From Neotamlana nanhaiensis (GTDB taxonomy: Bacteria; Bacteroidota; Bacteroidia; Flavobacteriales; Flavobacteriaceae), in the NCBI RefSeq assembly GCF_000943555.1, contig NZ_JTDV01000003.1, forward strand, positions 372,001 to 436,000: a stretch of 64,000 bases of DNA, in the 5' to 3' direction. The notes beneath the pieces were generated by a model, which was not told the origin of the DNA, did no database searches, and saw nothing but the letters and a program-made list of their open reading frames with translations. Position numbers and translations under genes: made by a program. Positions 55,848 through 64,000 of the stretch are shown piece after piece (positions within the stretch are counted from its first letter, which is position 1; the number at the start of each line of letters is the position of its first letter).

Positions 55848-56930
55848 CTAATTTACAAACCAGTCATAAACTGTTTTAATACCGTCTTCAAGTTCTATTT
55901 TGTGTTTCCAACCTAGGTTGTGAAGTTTTGATGGATCGGTTAGTTTTTTCATGGTGCCATCTGGCTTTTCAGTGTTAAAGTAAAGTTCTCCTTCAAACCC
56001 AATAATTGATTTTATTAGTTCTGCTAAAGCTTTAATACTAATGTCTTTTCCTGTGCCAATGTTAATATGTGTATTTCGTACTTCTTTACTGGTGGCATCA
56101 AAACAATCACTAAAATTTCTGTTTTCCATTAAAAAAACGCAAGCGTCCGCCATATCTTCACTCCATAAAAATTCACGCATAGGGTTTCCGCTACCCCAAA
56201 CCTCTAATTGTACGGTTTCATTATTCTGTTTTATACCATATTTGTTTAGAATATTTAAAATGTCTGTTTCTGAAGCTTCTCCGCTAATTCCTTCAATTGG
56301 CATTTTATTTAAATCATCTTTAATGGCGTTAAAATCATTATTAAATAACGCTTTTCCAAGATGCATTTTTCTAATTAAAGCTGGTAAAACATGCGATTTT
56401 TCCAAATCGAAATTATCGTTTGGTCCATACAAGTTTGTAGGCATAACCGAGATAAAATTGGTGCTATACTGTAAATTATAGCTTTCACACATTTTAATGC
56501 CCGCTATTTTTGCAATGGCGTAAGGCTCATTTGTATATTCTAATGTATCCGTAAGTAAATAATCTTCTTTCATTGGTTGCGGACAATTTTTAGGATAAAT
56601 ACAAGTACTTCCTAAAAACATAAGCTTTTTTACACCATGTAAATAGCTTTGATGGATTACATTATTTTGAATACTTAAATTTTCGTAAATAAAATCGGCT
56701 CTATATACATTGTTAGCCACAATGCCTCCTACCTTAGCGGCTGCTAGAAAAACATATTCTGGTTTTTCAGTTTTAAAAAATGTTGCAACAGCTGTTGTAT
56801 CGGTTAAATCTAGCTCCTTATGTGTTCGGGTAACAAAATTACTATATCCTTTGGCTTTTAAGTTTTTTAAAATAGCACTACCTACTAAACCACGATGACC
56901 TGCAATATAGATTTTGGAATTTTTTTCCAT
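55848..56930 (-). CDS. fcl: GDP-L-fucose synthase
   Basis: 360 residues of the short-chain dehydrogenase fold. NADP loop AGHRGLVGSAI, catalytic Ser in GSTCIYPKNCPQPMKE, and the Tyr-x3-Lys pair in PYAIAKIAGIKMCESY. It epimerises and reduces GDP-4-keto-6-deoxy-mannose to GDP-L-fucose. It is longer than the ~320-residue E. coli form by an insertion near residues 190-220 (FNAIKDDLNKMPIEGISGEA), which I recall in many Bacteroidota. The upstream gene gmd makes its substrate, so together they supply fucose for capsule, O-antigen or exopolysaccharide. No glycosyltransferases are in view. Confidence 0.96.
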   Translation of the reverse strand: MEKNSKIYIAGHRGLVGSAILKNLKAKGYSNFVTRTHKELDLTDTTAVATFFKTEKPEYVFLAAAKVGGIVANNVYRADFIYENLSIQNNVIHQSYLHGVKKLMFLGSTCIYPKNCPQPMKEDYLLTDTLEYTNEPYAIAKIAGIKMCESYNLQYSTNFISVMPTNLYGPNDNFDLEKSHVLPALIRKMHLGKALFNNDFNAIKDDLNKMPIEGISGEASETDILNILNKYGIKQNNETVQLEVWGSGNPMREFLWSEDMADACVFLMENRNFSDCFDATSKEVRNTHINIGTGKDISIKALAELIKSIIGFEGELYFNTEKPDGTMKKLTDPSKLHNLGWKHKIELEDGIKTVYDWFVN

Positions 56931-56984
56931 ATAATGTTTACTTACTTATTAATAATATGATTGCAATTGAAAATTCACAACCGT

Positions 56985-58112
56985 TTATTCAAGTTGCTTT
57001 AAAATTTTATGTCCTGCTTTTAGTAAGTCAACATCTTTTTTCATTAGTTTAATATCAGATTGCATCATATCTTTCACCAATCCTTCTAAATCATACTCAG
57101 GAATCCAACCTAATTTTTCTTTCGCTTTACTTGGGTCTCCAATTAATAAATCAACTTCAGTAGGACGGAAATATGTTGGATCGACAGAAAGTATTTCCTT
57201 GCCAATTTCTAATTGATAGTCTTTATTAGTGCAAGCTTTTACAAAAGCTTTTTCGTCTACGCCAGAACCTTTAAATTCTAGTTCTATACCTACCTCAAGA
57301 AATGCCATACGAACAAAATCGCGTACTGTAGTTGTAACTCCAGTTGCAATTACCCAATCTTCGGCCTTATCGGCTTGAAGAATCATCCACATCATTCTAA
57401 CATAATCTTTAGCATGACCCCAATCGCGTTTTGCTTCAAGATTTCCTAAATATATCTTTTCTTGTAGGCCTAAAGCAATTTTGGCAACGGCACGTGTAAT
57501 TTTTCTGGTAACAAATGTTTCACCACGTCTTGGTGATTCGTGATTAAATAAAATACCATTACAAGCATAAATGTTGTACGCTTCACGGTAGTTTTTTGTT
57601 ATCCAAAACCCATAAATTTTAGCAACTCCGTACGGCGATCGCGGGTAAAATGGTGAGTTTTCATCATAAAACCCTTTTTCATTTTTATTTTCTGGTAAAC
57701 CTCCGTATAATTCAGATGTGGAAGCTTGATAAACTCTAGTTTTCTTTTCTAAACCTAAAATACGAATGGCTTCTAAAATTCTTAAAGTTCCTAAACCATC
57801 AACATTACCAACATATTCGGGAGAATCGAACGATACTTTTACGTGAGACATAGCGCCTAAATTATAAATTTCGTCTGGTTGACATTCTTGAATAATTCTG
57901 GTAAGATTCATTGAATCTGTTAAATCTCCATAGTGTAGTTTTAATCTTTGGTTAGGATCGTGAGGATCTTGGTATAAGTGATCTATTCTATCGGTATTAA
58001 AAAGAGAGGATCTTCTTTTTATACCATGAACCATGTAACCTTTTTCTAATAATAATTCTGCTAAGTAAGATCCGTCTTGACCTGTTATTCCTGTAATTAA
58101 AGCGACTTTCAT
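56985..58112 (-). CDS. gmd: GDP-mannose 4,6-dehydratase
   Basis: 375 residues. NAD(P) loop [20 protein letters not shown], the [16 protein letters not shown] segment, catalytic Thr/Ser in [11 protein letters not shown], and the Tyr-x3-Lys pair in [12 protein letters not shown]. It converts GDP-mannose to GDP-4-keto-6-deoxy-mannose, the substrate of the fcl gene 54 bases downstream. The pair is the committed pathway to GDP-L-fucose. The 164-base gap upstream separates it from the phosphopantetheinyl transferase and has no recognisable promoter. Confidence 0.97.
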   Translation of the reverse strand: MKVALITGITGQDGSYLAELLLEKGYMVHGIKRRSSLFNTDRIDHLYQDPHDPNQRLKLHYGDLTDSMNLTRIIQECQPDEIYNLGAMSHVKVSFDSPEYVGNVDGLGTLRILEAIRILGLEKKTRVYQASTSELYGGLPENKNEKGFYDENSPFYPRSPYGVAKIYGFWITKNYREAYNIYACNGILFNHESPRRGETFVTRKITRAVAKIALGLQEKIYLGNLEAKRDWGHAKDYVRMMWMILQADKAEDWVIATGVTTTVRDFVRMAFLEVGIELEFKGSGVDEKAFVKACTNKDYQLEIGKEILSVDPTYFRPTEVDLLIGDPSKAKEKLGWIPEYDLEGLVKDMMQSDIKLMKKDVDLLKAGHKILKQLE

Positions 58113-58276
58113 ATATTGATAAATGTATAGGTTTTAAATTTTTTCTTTAAAATTGTTTTGTTAATAGCTTTTTTAAAATAAAATTAACATAATTAATTAG
58201 TTTACGAAATAAGCTTTAGCTAAAAGGTTAAAAAAATGGATTACTTGTATTATTTCTTAGTTGTTGTAGGGTTAAA

Positions 58277-59077
58277 TTAGCTTGAAATTGAAAATAGTGA
58301 TTCTAATAATTTATATTCTTGAGGTAACGAAAATAATATCAAATTAGGTTTTGAGAGACTATCTGTTTCGTTTGAAATAGCACAAACGTAATCATTAGTT
58401 ATATAAAAATTCTTAATGTTATAGTTTTTATTGAAAAGCGGCTTTGTTGAATTTATGTGGTGATAGCCATCTAAACATGGAATATCAATAAAATTACTAT
58501 CAATACCTTGGCCAGTTGTTTTAACGAGAGCTTCTTTTCTAGTCCATAGTTTAAAAAATGTTTCAGTAGGTTTTACTGAATTATGAACATAGTTAATTTC
58601 GTTTTTACCAAAAACTGTCGACATAGATTCTAGAACATCATAAGATTTATTTTTAAATTCAATATCGATACCAACTGGAATATTGGCAATTGCAATTAGT
58701 CCAATTTGATGTGAATGACTTAAGTTAAAACATACTTTTGGATGTGATTTTAAAAAAGGTTTTTTATTTTTAAAAAAACTAAAATTAATGTTTTTGGGTA
58801 ATGATTTTGTATAAACAGCTAGTAGTAATTTTAAAAAACTTCTACAAACAATAAAACTTAATCTGTCTTCTTTCTTATAAAATTTATTTGCTCTAATGAG
58901 CTCATCATTGTTTAAAAAAACAGATAAATTATTTATGGCATTAGCATAATTAGTAATATTGAATTTAAATATTAGAATATTCGAAGGGTTTATAAAACGC
59001 TCGAAATGAAAAATATTTTCCTCCCTTAAACTTTCAACAGTACTAAATTGCAGAAAATTGTTCGGCGTCTCTTTCAT
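58277..59077 (-). CDS. Sfp-type 4'-phosphopantetheinyl transferase
   Basis: 266 residues, the Sfp-size class. It moves the phosphopantetheine arm of CoA to a Ser of carrier proteins, activating PKS and NRPS. Signature motifs: FNLSHS (117-122), VGIDIEF with Mg2+-binding D138 and E140, and WTRKEALVKTTGQGI with E182 and the conserved Lys. Its start lies 35 bases inside the NRPS 3' end, in a different frame, so the two are translationally coupled and it surely activates the PCP and ACP of this cluster. It is the last gene of the cluster on this side. Confidence 0.94.
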   Translation of the reverse strand: MKETPNNFLQFSTVESLREENIFHFERFINPSNILIFKFNITNYANAINNLSVFLNNDELIRANKFYKKEDRLSFIVCRSFLKLLLAVYTKSLPKNINFSFFKNKKPFLKSHPKVCFNLSHSHQIGLIAIANIPVGIDIEFKNKSYDVLESMSTVFGKNEINYVHNSVKPTETFFKLWTRKEALVKTTGQGIDSNFIDIPCLDGYHHINSTKPLFNKNYNIKNFYITNDYVCAISNETDSLSKPNLILFSLPQEYKLLESLFSISS

Positions 59078-62000
59078 CTAGTATATTTTGTAAAATAAGC
59101 GCTGATTTTTTATCGTTTGGAGGAGAAAAAAGCTGTACATGATCTCCCGGAATGTTATGAACTTCAACCCCTTTTCGTGCTATTTTATTCCATCCAAGGA
59201 ACTCCCGATCGTGCATGTAATAACTAGAATCCTCAACTCTAAACAAATCAACTTTAAAATCGCCAGGTTCTATTTTATATTTTCTAATCGCTTCCATATT
59301 CATTTTATCTAAAAGATAAGGTTGATTATTAACAGTTTCGTGTTGTTTTTCTTTACCGTATTTTAATCTTAACATTAAGTTTTTAAATGCTCTTTTCTTA
59401 CTATTAATTCTAATTTTGCTATGTTCCCAACTGGTAATCATTTGGGATAATACATAGAAATTACTTTTAACTCTGTAATTTAAAGCCGCAATTTTTTTTC
59501 TAAATCGAGATTTGTAATTATATGCAGGAGATACATAAGTATCTAACATTGCGAGCATTGTTAGGCGTTTACCTTTTTTTTGTAATTGTTTAGCCATCTC
59601 ATAAGCTATAATGCCACCAAAAGAGTAACCAGCTAATGCAAATGCACCATTTGGATTTTGTTTTAAAATAGCCTCTATATAATGGGCTGCCATTTCTGGA
59701 ACAGATTCATGAGGTTTATCTATACCATTTAATCCTTTGGCTTGCAAAGCAAATACAGGCTGGTCGTCATCTAAGTTTTTAGCAAGTGCATTAAAAATTA
59801 AAACATTCATGCCTGCTCCATGTACGATATATAATGGTGTTTTACTTCCACCTTTTTTTATAGGTACTAGCGAATCCCAAGTTATAAAACGGTTATCCAT
59901 ATCTAATAAAAGGGCGAGCTTTTCAATTGTTGGATGACTAAAAAGCGACGCTAACGGTAATCGTTTTCCTGTTTCTTCTTCTAAAAGGGTCATAACCTTA
60001 ACCGCTATAATAGATTGTCCTCCTAATTCAAAGAAATCACTAAAAATGTCTATTTTCGGAATGTTTAAACAGTTTTGCCAAATACTACTAACAATTTTTT
60101 CTGCTTTTGTGCGTGGCCCAGTAAAGGTCGTTTCAGGAATTTTTTCGGTTTCTGGTTTATGTAGCGCTTTCCTATCAATTTTACCATTTAAGGTTTTTGG
60201 AAGATTGTCTAAAATATTAAATTCTTGAGGCATAAAATAATCTGGCAAATTATCGGCCATTTCATTTTTAATATCGCTTATTTTAATATCACCAGGAGTT
60301 AGTCCTTTTTCTAAAACAATATAGGCTATTAATTTATTGTTTTGGGCAATTACTGCTGCAGATTGAATTTCGTTGGTTAAAGTTAAAGCTTGTTCAATTT
60401 CTCCTAATTCAATTCTGAAACCTCTAATTTTAACCTGCTGATCGGACCTTCCTAGGCATTGTAATTCTCCATTAGGAAGTAGTTTTCCTAAATCTCCAGT
60501 GCGATACAGGATAGGGTTATTGGCTATATTAGTCGAAAAAGGGTTTTTAACAAATTTTTCGGCAGTTAGCTCAGGTCTATTAAGGTAGCCTAAAGCTACG
60601 CCATCGCCAGCTATAGTTATTTCTCCAATTTCACCAGGGGATACAAGTTCTAAATTTTCATTTAAAATGTAAATTTGAGTGTTGTCAATGGGTTTACCAA
60701 TGGTTATTAGGTCGTCGTTTAATTTAATTTGTTTCGTTGAAGACCAAATAGTGGTTTCAGTTGGGCCATACATATTCCAAAGCTCGTCACATAAATTTAA
60801 TAATTTAGTCGCTAAGCTTAATGGAAGCGCCTCACCTCCGCACAATACTTTTAAGGGGATGTACTCTTTCCATCCTACATCTATAAGCATTTGCCACGTT
60901 GTAGGGGTGGCCTGTAGAATAGAGATGTTATTGTTTTGTAATAATTCTAATAATAAACGTCCGTCTTTGGCTGTGTCGTCATCAGCTAGGTGTAAGGTAG
61001 CTCCATTAATTAATGGTAAAAATAATTCTAGTCCGGCTATATCGAAAGACATTGTTGTTATAGATAAAAGCGTGTCTGTTTCGGTTATACCTGGTTCTTT
61101 AGCCATACTTGTTAAAAAGTTAACTAAATTTTTATGAGTTACAGATACGCCTTTAGGTTTACCCGTAGAACCTGAAGTGTAAAGTATATAAGCTATTGTT
61201 TCTTGACTTAGGCTTAAGTTTAATTTTGTTTCAGGAAAACTTTGGACAGTATTAAATAAATTGTCTATAATCAGCTTTGGTTGTTCATCTGAAAATGCGT
61301 TTTCTAAATTACTTGCAGTAATAAGGTACTTTGCACCACAATCTTCTAACATAAAATCTAATCGCGATTTCGGGAAATTGGGGTCTAATGGCACGTAGGT
61401 TGCTCCACATTGCAAAATAGCAAGAAGTATGGGAACTAGTTCTGGACAACGTGATAATGATACAGCAATTGTATCACCTGGCTCAACATTTTGAGTAACT
61501 AAATAATGCGCAATTTGATTGGTCTTTACAGATAATTCACTGTATTTAAAGCTATTTTCTTTAAAAGTAAAAGCTAAATTATTTGGTGTTTTGTTTGCTT
61601 GGTTATCAAATAATTCATGAAGCAAAAGGTTTGGAAAAGCCGATTGCGTATTATTTAATAAATTATATTTATCGGAGTTTTTATTTTCAAATATTTGGTT
61701 TAATGGTACATCTGGTGCTTCAATTAAATTGTTGATTAAAACTTCAAAGTTACCCATCATGTTTTTAATACTACTCGGCTTAAATAAGGATGTATTAAAA
61801 TTTACACCTAAATTAGGCCCATCTTTAAGGAGGTGAGCTTGTAATTCAATTTCAAAAGTGGCGTAATTTCTATATGTTTTTAACAATTCATGTTTTACTC
61901 CTTCAAAAGAAAACGTTCCTTCTAGTCCGTTATTCAGCTCAATATTAACCATTACAGGAACTAAAGGAATTCTTGAAAAATCACGAGGAACTTTAAGCTT

Positions 62001-63065
62001 TTGAAGTAAATGGCCAAAACTAATACCTTGATTTTCGTAAGCATCGTAAAGGCTAGTTTTTTTGCTATTTAAATATTCATTAAAGGATACTGTTTTATCA
62101 ATTTTACTTCTTAATGGCAGAACATTGGCGGTATGGCCAATCATACCTATCATGTTATATTCGGCTTGTCGTGATGTGCTTAAACCAACAACTAAATCGT
62201 TTTGTTTGGTTAATTGATTTAGAAAAATTTCGAAAGCACTTAAAAAGGTAGTTACTAAACTAGCCCCATTTTGTATACCAACTTCTTTTAATTTTTCTAA
62301 TGTACTTGGTTTAAGTTTATGGTGTAAAATCCCGTTGTTATATGTTCTAATTTTAGGACGGTCAAAATCAAGAGGTAAGTTAACCTCTGGGATGGAGTTT
62401 TGATACATGTTTAGCCAAAACGCTTCCGATTTATTAAAAGCATCACTATTTAAAAATAGATTTTCTTTTATGGCAAATTCGCTATACGGTTTAATTTCAG
62501 GGAGTTCTGGCTCTTTGTTTAAGGTATATGCCGAATAACATAAACTAAGTTCTCTTAAAAAACTATCAACAGATAGTCCATCACAAATGCCATGGAAAAA
62601 ATTGATTAGTAGATAATATTCTGAGGTGTTACTTTTTAATAAATTAATATTAAACAATGGACCGTGAATTATATCGAATAAAAAATCGGCATTATTTTTA
62701 ATTTTTTCATCAATAATTTCCTGGGCTTCGGTTGAAGGTAAACTCGAAAGGTCATCATAATTAATTTCGAAGTCAATATCTGTAAAGATATTCATATACT
62801 CGCCGTTTTCGCTAAAACTAGATCTTAACGATTCATGGCGTTTTATTAAAGTTTTAACAGCAAGATTTAAGGCATCAACATTTAATTGTCCATTAAATTT
62901 TAAGGTGCACGGAATATTAAAGGCTTTTTTTGCATCATCACCACCTAATTTGCAATCTAATAAAATTTCAAATTGAGCTTTAGTTGTTTTAATAACATGC
63001 TCAATTTCAGGGCCATAAAAGGGGTTGAATGCGGTGTTTTTTGGTATGTCGGTTAATTTACTCAT
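59043..63065 (-). CDS. Nonribosomal peptide synthetase module, C-A-PCP-TE
   Basis: 1340 residues, a complete final module. Condensation domain (~20-460) with the active-site motif FHGICDG: H158 is present but the first His of HHxxxDG is Phe. Adenylation domain (~480-960) with core A3 YTSGSTGKPKGV and A5 NMYGPTETTIW. Aligning to GrsA by eye gives the ten-residue pocket code D-I-L-Q-C-G-M-I-W-K, closest in my memory to glycine codes. The carrier protein has the attachment Ser S1018 in ELGGQSI. The thioesterase (~1060-1335) has S1148 in GYSFGG, an Asp in MLDTYVS, and His in GDHVQL; it would release the product. The upstream PKS must hand its chain to this C domain. Confidence 0.94.
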   Translation of the reverse strand: MSKLTDIPKNTAFNPFYGPEIEHVIKTTKAQFEILLDCKLGGDDAKKAFNIPCTLKFNGQLNVDALNLAVKTLIKRHESLRSSFSENGEYMNIFTDIDFEINYDDLSSLPSTEAQEIIDEKIKNNADFLFDIIHGPLFNINLLKSNTSEYYLLINFFHGICDGLSVDSFLRELSLCYSAYTLNKEPELPEIKPYSEFAIKENLFLNSDAFNKSEAFWLNMYQNSIPEVNLPLDFDRPKIRTYNNGILHHKLKPSTLEKLKEVGIQNGASLVTTFLSAFEIFLNQLTKQNDLVVGLSTSRQAEYNMIGMIGHTANVLPLRSKIDKTVSFNEYLNSKKTSLYDAYENQGISFGHLLQKLKVPRDFSRIPLVPVMVNIELNNGLEGTFSFEGVKHELLKTYRNYATFEIELQAHLLKDGPNLGVNFNTSLFKPSSIKNMMGNFEVLINNLIEAPDVPLNQIFENKNSDKYNLLNNTQSAFPNLLLHELFDNQANKTPNNLAFTFKENSFKYSELSVKTNQIAHYLVTQNVEPGDTIAVSLSRCPELVPILLAILQCGATYVPLDPNFPKSRLDFMLEDCGAKYLITASNLENAFSDEQPKLIIDNLFNTVQSFPETKLNLSLSQETIAYILYTSGSTGKPKGVSVTHKNLVNFLTSMAKEPGITETDTLLSITTMSFDIAGLELFLPLINGATLHLADDDTAKDGRLLLELLQNNNISILQATPTTWQMLIDVGWKEYIPLKVLCGGEALPLSLATKLLNLCDELWNMYGPTETTIWSSTKQIKLNDDLITIGKPIDNTQIYILNENLELVSPGEIGEITIAGDGVALGYLNRPELTAEKFVKNPFSTNIANNPILYRTGDLGKLLPNGELQCLGRSDQQVKIRGFRIELGEIEQALTLTNEIQSAAVIAQNNKLIAYIVLEKGLTPGDIKISDIKNEMADNLPDYFMPQEFNILDNLPKTLNGKIDRKALHKPETEKIPETTFTGPRTKAEKIVSSIWQNCLNIPKIDIFSDFFELGGQSIIAVKVMTLLEEETGKRLPLASLFSHPTIEKLALLLDMDNRFITWDSLVPIKKGGSKTPLYIVHGAGMNVLIFNALAKNLDDDQPVFALQAKGLNGIDKPHESVPEMAAHYIEAILKQNPNGAFALAGYSFGGIIAYEMAKQLQKKGKRLTMLAMLDTYVSPAYNYKSRFRKKIAALNYRVKSNFYVLSQMITSWEHSKIRINSKKRAFKNLMLRLKYGKEKQHETVNNQPYLLDKMNMEAIRKYKIEPGDFKVDLFRVEDSSYYMHDREFLGWNKIARKGVEVHNIPGDHVQLFSPPNDKKSALILQNILDERDAEQFSAI

Positions 63066-63130
63066 TACTTGGTTAATAGCTGGAATCAGTTAAAGTATTG
63101 ATATTTAACGTAATAAAATGTTAATTTTTG

Positions 63131-64000
63131 TTAAAAATTTATTTTTATAAAATTGCCTTGATTATTATTATCTGGTACAAACCAAGCAGGATTTCCTATT
63201 TTATCTCTACCAAGTTTAGCGTCTTTACTTGGTGCATTGCTTGGTTTAATTGAAAATTTATTAATATTCAATTGTATTGACGTACCGTTGTTTGTATGGT
63301 TTGGATTATTATTGTTTTCAGAGATAAATTTAGCCAGTTGATTTAAATTTAATAATTCTTCAGTTAATTTTCTAAAAGAAATTTCAATGTTAAATTCATC
63401 TCTAAGTTTTGATGCTAATTGCGTTAGCGATAAAGATTCTAATCCTAATTGTAAAAACGACAAAGTTGAAATATCCTGATCGTATTGAATTCCTGAAACT
63501 TCAGAAATTAAAGTAGTTAATTTTGTTTTTAAAGCAGAATTTTCTTTTGAATTCGTATTGTTTACATTACCATTTAAATTTACCTTGCTTTTATTTACTT
63601 TTTCATTTGTGAGGTTAACTGAATTTGAAATAGTTGTTTTCGGTATGTTAGGTTCAACCCAATATTCTTGTTTGTCGAATGCGTAATTGGGTAAACTAAC
63701 ATGTTTTTTAGGTGCATGTTTATAAAGTTTATCCCAATCAGGATTTATACCATGTAACCATAGTTCTCCTAGGGCATTATACATAGTTTTATAGGTGTCA
63801 TCTTCAGAACCATGCTTCTTAATAGATAAACTTTGTAATGCCGTTATAGGCTTTATTCCAGCTGCTTGCAAATGTGTTAAACTTACTAACGACTTCCCTG
63901 GGCCAGATTCTAACAATACAAATTTGTCCATATCTAATATAGTCGAAATGGCATCTGCGAACCTTACGGTATTTTTAACATGATTAACCCAGTACATGAC
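63131..64000 (-). CDS. C-terminal part of a type I polyketide synthase (AT end, ACP); continues past the window
   Basis: The minus-strand frame is open at base 64000 and ends at 63131; only about 290 C-terminal codons are in view. It opens with the tail of an acyltransferase domain (FVLLESGPGKSLVSLT, then VSLPNYAFDKQEYWVEP, the AT-ACP linker). After an Asn/Lys-rich linker comes an acyl carrier protein with attachment Ser in QLGLESLSLTQLA. The last ~50 residues end in LGRDKIGNPAWFVPD, a segment I know from PKS and NRPS proteins that hand over to a condensation domain; here the next protein starts with one, 65 bases on. Modules further upstream (KS and others) are outside the window. Confidence 0.9.
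   Translation of the reverse strand, partial: VMYWVNHVKNTVRFADAISTILDMDKFVLLESGPGKSLVSLTHLQAAGIKPITALQSLSIKKHGSEDDTYKTMYNALGELWLHGINPDWDKLYKHAPKKHVSLPNYAFDKQEYWVEPNIPKTTISNSVNLTNEKVNKSKVNLNGNVNNTNSKENSALKTKLTTLISEVSGIQYDQDISTLSFLQLGLESLSLTQLASKLRDEFNIEISFRKLTEELLNLNQLAKFISENNNNPNHTNNGTSIQLNINKFSIKPSNAPSKDAKLGRDKIGNPAWFVPDNNNQGNFIKINF

Noticed and set aside
56041-56481. 146-codon plus-strand frame opposite fcl
   Set aside because: Antisense to clear GDP-fucose synthase; no recognisable protein features.

Overview
The window reads as a piece of chromosome from a marine-type member of the Flavobacteriaceae (Bacteroidota). The DNA is AT-rich and genes sit close together. Several promoters fit the Bacteroidota form TTG-N19/20-TAnnTTTG (for example 8240-8269 and 52137-52167), and Shine-Dalgarno sequences are largely absent. 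Family-typical genes include a secreted protein with a type B type-IX-secretion (T9SS) C-terminus, an OstA-like protein, a DUF349 protein, tandem DUF368 proteins and paired aconitases. I saw no rRNA, tRNA, CRISPR array or transposase.

Layout. 1-4.0 kb (minus): lolA (cut by the edge), ftsK, a dgkA-type lipid kinase and tpx. 4.2-7.8 kb (plus): a secreted fasciclin protein, katG and a small ankyrin protein, giving together with tpx a peroxide-defence neighbourhood. 8.3-13.5 kb (plus): three consecutive SurA/parvulin-type periplasmic foldases and a MoxR ATPase. 13.7-19 kb: both aconitases in tandem. 19-24 kb: YtxH protein, a secreted C1q-like protein, mazG and a T9SS C-type-lectin protein. 23.9-33.6 kb (minus): DUF349, aroE, two DUF368 proteins (undecaprenyl-phosphate translocase family), a TPR protein, a class III aminotransferase and an OstA-like protein with an extra C-terminal domain. 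33.7-38.3 kb (minus): rdgB-spoT-fur-purA, a nucleotide and stringent-response cluster. 38.5-43.1 kb: a huge multi-PAS histidine kinase and its lone receiver partner. 43.2-46 kb: hpf, rlmH, nadC and yihY.

46-48.7 kb is the least ordinary part. It holds long non-coding stretches, a small lipoprotein, a decayed second copy of the yihY 3' end, and two unassigned exported proteins. 48.7-55.8 kb returns to housekeeping: priA, a LytTR regulator, rpsF-rpsR-rplI, a DUF6495-like gene, and a hisS that carries an in-frame insertion of about 105 codons absent from the usual family layout. 55.8-58.1 kb makes GDP-L-fucose (gmd, fcl). 58.3-64 kb (minus) is the end of a hybrid biosynthetic cluster: the C-terminus of a type I PKS (AT end, ACP), a C-A-PCP-TE NRPS module, and an overlapping Sfp-type phosphopantetheinyl transferase. 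The assembly line continues beyond the right edge.

Most notable: the hisS insertion; the stranded yihY tail, which points to recombination with a diverged relative; the PKS/NRPS terminus; the roughly 130-residue PAS repeats; and the OstA-like fusion.
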